DNA from: Episyrphus balteatus | Lineage: Eukaryota > Arthropoda > Insecta > Diptera > Syrphidae | Direction of reading: 5' to 3' | Assembly: GCF_945859705.1 (NCBI RefSeq) | Contig: NC_079135.1 | Span: forward strand, 106,976,288 to 107,040,287 | DNA: 64,000 nucleotides | Shown here: piece after piece, positions 59,924 through 64,000 of the stretch | Layout: the number at the start of each line of letters is the position of its first letter | How positions within the stretch are numbered: position 1 is the first letter of the stretch | Position numbers and translations under genes: made by a program | Notes under the pieces: model-generated | Databases searched by the model: none | Seen by the model: only the letters and a program-made list of their open reading frames with translations | Told to the model about the DNA's origin: nothing

Positions 59924-59996
59924 ATAAGGCGTCTTAGTAAGGGTACGAAAGATCTAACTGATGAGCCCACTGTCGTACCTGGGCGAAACGCTTTAT
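59924..59996 (+). ncRNA. Hammerhead ribozyme 3 (type III, inverted copy)
   Basis: Same structure on the plus strand: GTC ending 59933, CTGATGA 59958-59964, stem II 59965-59969 with 59980-59984, GAAA 59985-59988. One change (A at 59949) falls in loop I and breaks one of the ten loop-loop pairs, not the core. A 3' fragment of a fourth copy (GAAA and stem III half) is at 59657-59681, at the inversion point. Confidence 0.85.
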
Positions 59997-60110
59997 AAAT
60001 TTGGAGTTGAGGTCACTTGAACTTTAAAATTGAATTATATTCAATCGCTCCACTTAAAATAGAAATAATTTAAATAATTTTTATTATTTTTGTTATTTTT
60101 TTCTTCGTTA

Positions 60111-60589
60111 TTTATTCAAGAAATTTAAAATTTGATATTTTGAAGAAATTTCAAAAGTAGTATAAAAAAATTAAATCTATTTTTATAATTAATTAAACAC
60201 CGTTTTAAATGATCTTTTACAAAAAACCAAGTATGCCATTTTATTTCTTGTATAAAAAGGTATTTTTAGAAAAAAAAAAAATTTTCGAAAATCGTTGGAG
60301 CCGTTTTTTAAAAAAATAATTTTTTATAAATACAAATTTTCTAACATTTTTCAAAAAAAATTTGGTAATGCCATTTTGACAAAATAATTAATTTACACAT
60401 AAAAACGAAATTTAAAGATTTTTCGTCAAACCGTTTTTAAAAATTTGATTTTTCGAAATATTTTTTAAAAATCCAAAAGTGTGTTTTTTGAAAATTTTCT
60501 TAAATTTTAATATTACCTTTACTTAAACGCTCTTGTATAAAAATTTTTGTTGAAAGCGACGAGTTATTTATAAATCAAAAAAACCGTTC
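60111..60589. other. AT-rich non-coding DNA
   Basis: Homopolymer-rich. Phrases of the 'CGAAAATCGTTGGAGCCGTTTTT' kind resemble the interior of family X. Nothing coding. Confidence 0.4.
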
Positions 60590-60971
60590 TATGACAGGTT
60601 GAGGTTTTAATCAAAGCCAACATTACGATGATTAGATATAGAATTCCGAAAAAGTGGGTCCCGCAATTCCGTCCGTGCGTCTGTGCGTCTTTGCGCCCAT
60701 CTGTACACATTTCCACAGCCTAAACGGGTGGATGGATTTTCTTCAAATTTGGTACATATGATTTTTATGGAATTCTGAAAGTTGGTTTTTTTTTTGTTTT
60801 TTTTTTTATATCTCGCTTAGAAAGTGTACCTCCCATACAAGTTTTTCAAATCAAACTAATTTACTCGAAAACGGCTCTAACGATTTTTATTAAACTTTGT
60901 AGACGTAATAGAAAATTTTTTTTTCATTTAACAATATTTTGCCCCAAATGTCGGCTCTTCCCCAATATAAT
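60590..60971 (+). repeat. Dispersed repeat family X, copy 4 (partial)
   Basis: It carries GAGGTTTTAATCAAAGCCAA, CATTACGATGATTAGAT, the GTGCGTCTGTGCGTCTTTGCG run and TTTTCTTCAAATTTGGTAC in family order. It lies directly before copy 5. Confidence 0.6.
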
Positions 60972-62110
60972 TTTTTACTTGCGATATAGGTACTATAGGT
61001 ACGGTGACCATATTTCTGGAAGCGAAACCCGGGACAGATAAAAAATTCGTTGGATCGTTTTGAAAATATTGATTTTTCAAAAAAAATTAAATTTTTTTAA
61101 ATCAGTTTTCATAATTTTTCCTTACTTTGATATCAAGATTTCCTAAACGATTTTATGGGAGCGTTTTTGTTGAAATCATTTAAGTCGTTTACGAAATCAG
61201 AAATCAAGAAAATGTTTTATAATAATGTCTGTTTATAACTTCTAAAAAAATATTTTTTTAATCAAAATCGGAAGAGCTATTTTTTAACATTTTAATTTTA
61301 TTTCAAATAATTTTGAAATTGTATGATCTTTAACACAAGTTTGAACATGTCCTTAAAAGTTTTCAAACTTATCTGGGTTCCTTACTCTTCCATATGTTGT
61401 TCTTTATTCGAAAACATTTTAACTGGTGTAGAAACCTGACAAACAGCAGCTGGAACTAGAAGAACATTTTTAAAAAACTAAAGCCTAGTCTAAAGGCGAA
61501 ACGAAAATTTTCATACAAAACCAGCACAACGAAATCGTGAATGAAAATTTAACTTTTCGTTGTTTGTCAATCCCATTTATTTGTCTAGGCAATTTTTCTT
61601 GCAGCAACAGTTTTTTGACTTTGGAGACTTAGAAAAATGTTCGTTTTGCTTCAGCAGCGTACTAAGCTTTTTGCTTTATCCGAAAAATTAGAAAAAATTT
61701 AATGCCAACCAGTATTTTCTTGTTTTCCGTACAAAGTATTTACTCGTAAAATATTGAATACAAAAATCAGAGAATGTGCAAATACGGGACAATCACGGGA
61801 CAAATTACAAAATACGGGACACTTATATCTACGTCCCGGGTTTCTTAAATAAAAACCCGGGACAAGCTGTAGAAATACGGGACAGTCCCGGGTAAACCGG
61901 GACGGATGGTCACCGTAACTATAGGGCAAGTTTAGGATTCGTAAAAAAAATCGAACACGAGATAACAATTTTACGTGACATTACGATGATGGAGAATGCC
62001 AAAAAAGTGGGTCCGGCAATTCTGTCTGTCTGTCTGTGTGTCTGTCTCTATCTGGAGCTGCAGCCTGAACGAGTGAAGTGATTTTCTTCAAACTTGGTAT
62101 TTAGCAGTTT
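60972..62110 (+). repeat. Dispersed repeat family X, copy 5, interrupted
   Basis: It starts TTTTTACTTGCGATATAGGT, is split by the hAT-like element (61000-61917), and resumes GCAAGTTTAGGATTCG, ACATTACGATGATGGAGAAT, a CTGTCTGTCTGTGTG run and TTCAAACTTGGTATTT. The right part diverges after about 62110. Confidence 0.65.
61000..61917. mobile_element. hAT-like element with exact 8-bp target duplication
   Basis: 918 bp with perfect 12-bp ends TACGGTGACCAT/ATGGTCACCGTA, flanked by ACTATAGG on both sides (60992-60999 and 61918-61925). The subterminal regions carry CCCGGGACA phrases in both orientations. Removing it and one flank copy restores the family-X terminus seen uninterrupted at 27035-27065. 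A minus-strand 89-codon frame at the right end is not transposase-like, so it is non-autonomous. Confidence 0.88.
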
Positions 62111-64000
62111 TGGGTGATTCCCTAGTAAAAATATTTCGCTCTTTGAAAATAAGTAATCCATTTGTGAAATTCACATTTTCAAGAATTTTTCTATGTCGAA
62201 ACCTAGAAAAAAAAACCAAAAAAAAAAAAATAAGAAAAAAATAAGAAACGAACAAAAAACTGGTGGAATACATTTCGAACGCTATTATGAGGTGGATAAA
62301 ATGAAAATTGTTAAGTTAAAATGAATTTATTTATCTTCTTGAAGGTGGGAGTCTGTGCGGAAACTGTTGTATATACCTGCCTTACGGAGCAAAGTCTTCG
62401 GGAATAAATTAAGTATTTTTTTTTGTGTGAACGTTTTTTTGTGCATTCGGGTGTCCTCTATTCTTGTGTATGTGGTATAATAATAAAGAGTCTGAGAGAG
62501 GTTGATTTTGTTTTTGTTGTTGTTGTTTATTTATTTGGTTCTATTTGGGCGTTGTGAGCGCGGCTGATTCTATACCCAACATCACCCATAATGACTGGCT
62601 CATTCGAATGTGAACCAAAAAAAAAAAAAATTGAAACAGGGGTGCCTATCGTATAAGATTCTGTAGGATGTATGTGCAAGGATTTGTTTAGGATAAGCTG
62701 CTGTTTTGCGATAACTGAGAGATGCCTGTTTTTATTTTTCCTCCTAAATATATGTATGGATATGTTTTTTGGTTGAAAATATTGTTTTTTTTTTTTTTTT
62801 TTTTGGTATTTTGTTTTCTTCTCCTTGCTTTAAGGTATTTTTATTGAAATTGATGCTTTTTCAGTGTATGCTGAATGGAAATTGGCTTATTCATTCGAAG
62901 GCGTTTTGAATTGAATAAATCATTTCAGGGTCAATGAGTGTGTATAGGATTTTGTTTGAGGACACAATCATGTGAAAAAAGGAGATATTTTTTTTCTTTT
63001 CTTTTTTCTTTTCTTTTATGTTAATTTAATTAAAAAACAAACACACAAAATGTTTCAATTTTGGCATTGATTAAAGTTTGCATAAAAATAAATCATGAAT
63101 CAATTTGAGATCAATTTTTGTGTTGTTTGGAATTTTTTAGGAAAAGGGACTTTAATATTGTATATATTTATTTATCAGACTTAACGCTGGGTGTTGTTTT
63201 TTTAGGCTCAAAACTTAGACCATTTCTGTACAAAAAGTCGTAAGAACCAAAGTCATCATCCTACCCTGTTTATATACGATATCCATCCATTAGTCTTATC
63301 ATATTTACTAAACTCTAAGAACCTTTTTTTTTATTAAAGTTCTTTAAACTTGATTAACAAAGACGCGCATTGGCGTTTTATATTATGCTGATAACAAAAT
63401 ATATAAAGGTAATTGTAAAATTTTATGTCAAAATTAATGCATTCCATCCCACAGGAGAGAGAAGTGGGGTGCATATAAAAATTCATAAGAAAAACCCCAG
63501 CCCATAGAAGCGACGATTGTGCTTACGAGCACCGCATACTCCGCATCACCTACTTACCTATTTTTACTAGAGTTCAAATTTCCTGAGCATTATTACACTG
63601 AAAAAAAAAAACCGTATCAAATATATCAACAAAAATTATTTGGATTTTCATTTGTACAATGAAACATTAATTTTAAAAACTTCTTATTTTATTTTTAATA
63701 ATAACAGTAATATATAAAAATAATGTTATAGATTTACAACAACAAAATATTTATTTATCTTAGCAAAAACAAAGAAGAGAACCACCACCACAAGGTGGTC
63801 CCTTAGTTACCTTAGTTAATAGATACTTTGATACATAAGGACAATAATATTTGTATTTAAAGTAAATCTCAAACTTGTTCAATAAAAAAATTATGTTGTC
63901 AGAAACTTCTTATGAGCAAATGAACTTATAATGCTACGAAAATAAACGATTCAAATAGCGATATTTCAAATTTCAATATACAAAAGTTACACATACGCCA
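62111..64000. other. Host-like non-coding DNA
   Basis: Unique-looking from about 62280 to 63590, with T-runs and no gene. The window closes with ACACATACGCCA (63989-64000), probably the start of another element of the 17641 family. Confidence 0.45.

Larger units (their letters stand above)
59190..60110. mobile_element. Hammerhead-bearing Penelope-like/retrozyme-like element
   Basis: 921 bp flanked by a 15-bp direct repeat TTTATTCAAGAAATT (59175-59189 and 60111-60125). It consists of one full and one partial 315-bp unit in one orientation (59190-59656) and about 1.4 units inverted (59657-60110). Every full unit carries a hammerhead core. A variable-length target duplication plus tandem and inverted terminal-type units with hammerheads fits the terminal repeats of Penelope-like retroelements and the small retrozymes derived from them. 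There is no reverse transcriptase, so it would depend on others. Confidence 0.75.

Overview
The window looks like non-coding nuclear DNA from a fly (Diptera, probably Brachycera). It is strongly AT-rich, full of poly-A/poly-T runs, and carries an insect errantivirus of the gypsy/17.6/297 type whose primer binding site fits insect tRNA-Lys. I cannot name the species. I found no convincing host exon. The likeliest setting is a long intron or intergenic tract that has filled with transposable elements.

The only intact protein genes belong to one LTR retrotransposon at 9754-16510 (6757 bp). It has two identical 311-bp LTRs, a 4-bp TGCA target duplication, a tRNA-Lys primer site, gag, pol and env open frames without stops, a textbook -1 frameshift signal between gag and pol, and a polypurine tract. 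Gag builds the particle. Pol supplies protease, reverse transcriptase, RNase H and integrase. Env is a baculovirus-F-like membrane fusion protein. The element looks very young and possibly active.

The rest is mostly nested non-autonomous elements, many of them foldbacks (long inverted repeats). 1-8150: partial dispersed repeats, a foldback cluster with an internal MITE, and a palindrome within a palindrome. 16511-32470: host-like sequence, one nested foldback (17546-18996), copies of dispersed family X and decayed LINE fragments. 32472-37157: foldback element A, interrupted by element B and by element C, which has a hairpin-forming array of 163-bp repeats. 38974-42059: a 14-bp minisatellite, a hAT-like element inserted at a repeat-unit edge, and a near-perfect 1.5-kb foldback. 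49508-55052: an older A copy that contains a younger full A copy and a mariner-like foldback. 59190-60110: a 921-bp element made of tandem and inverted 315-bp units, each carrying a complete hammerhead ribozyme core. 60972-62110: family X interrupted by a 918-bp hAT-like element with an exact 8-bp target duplication.

The most notable signals are the type III hammerhead ribozymes (three full copies and one fragment, with loop-loop complementarity), the higher-order repeat structure inside element C, and the intact recent errantivirus. Several insertions can be confirmed inside this window because related uninterrupted copies show the empty site.
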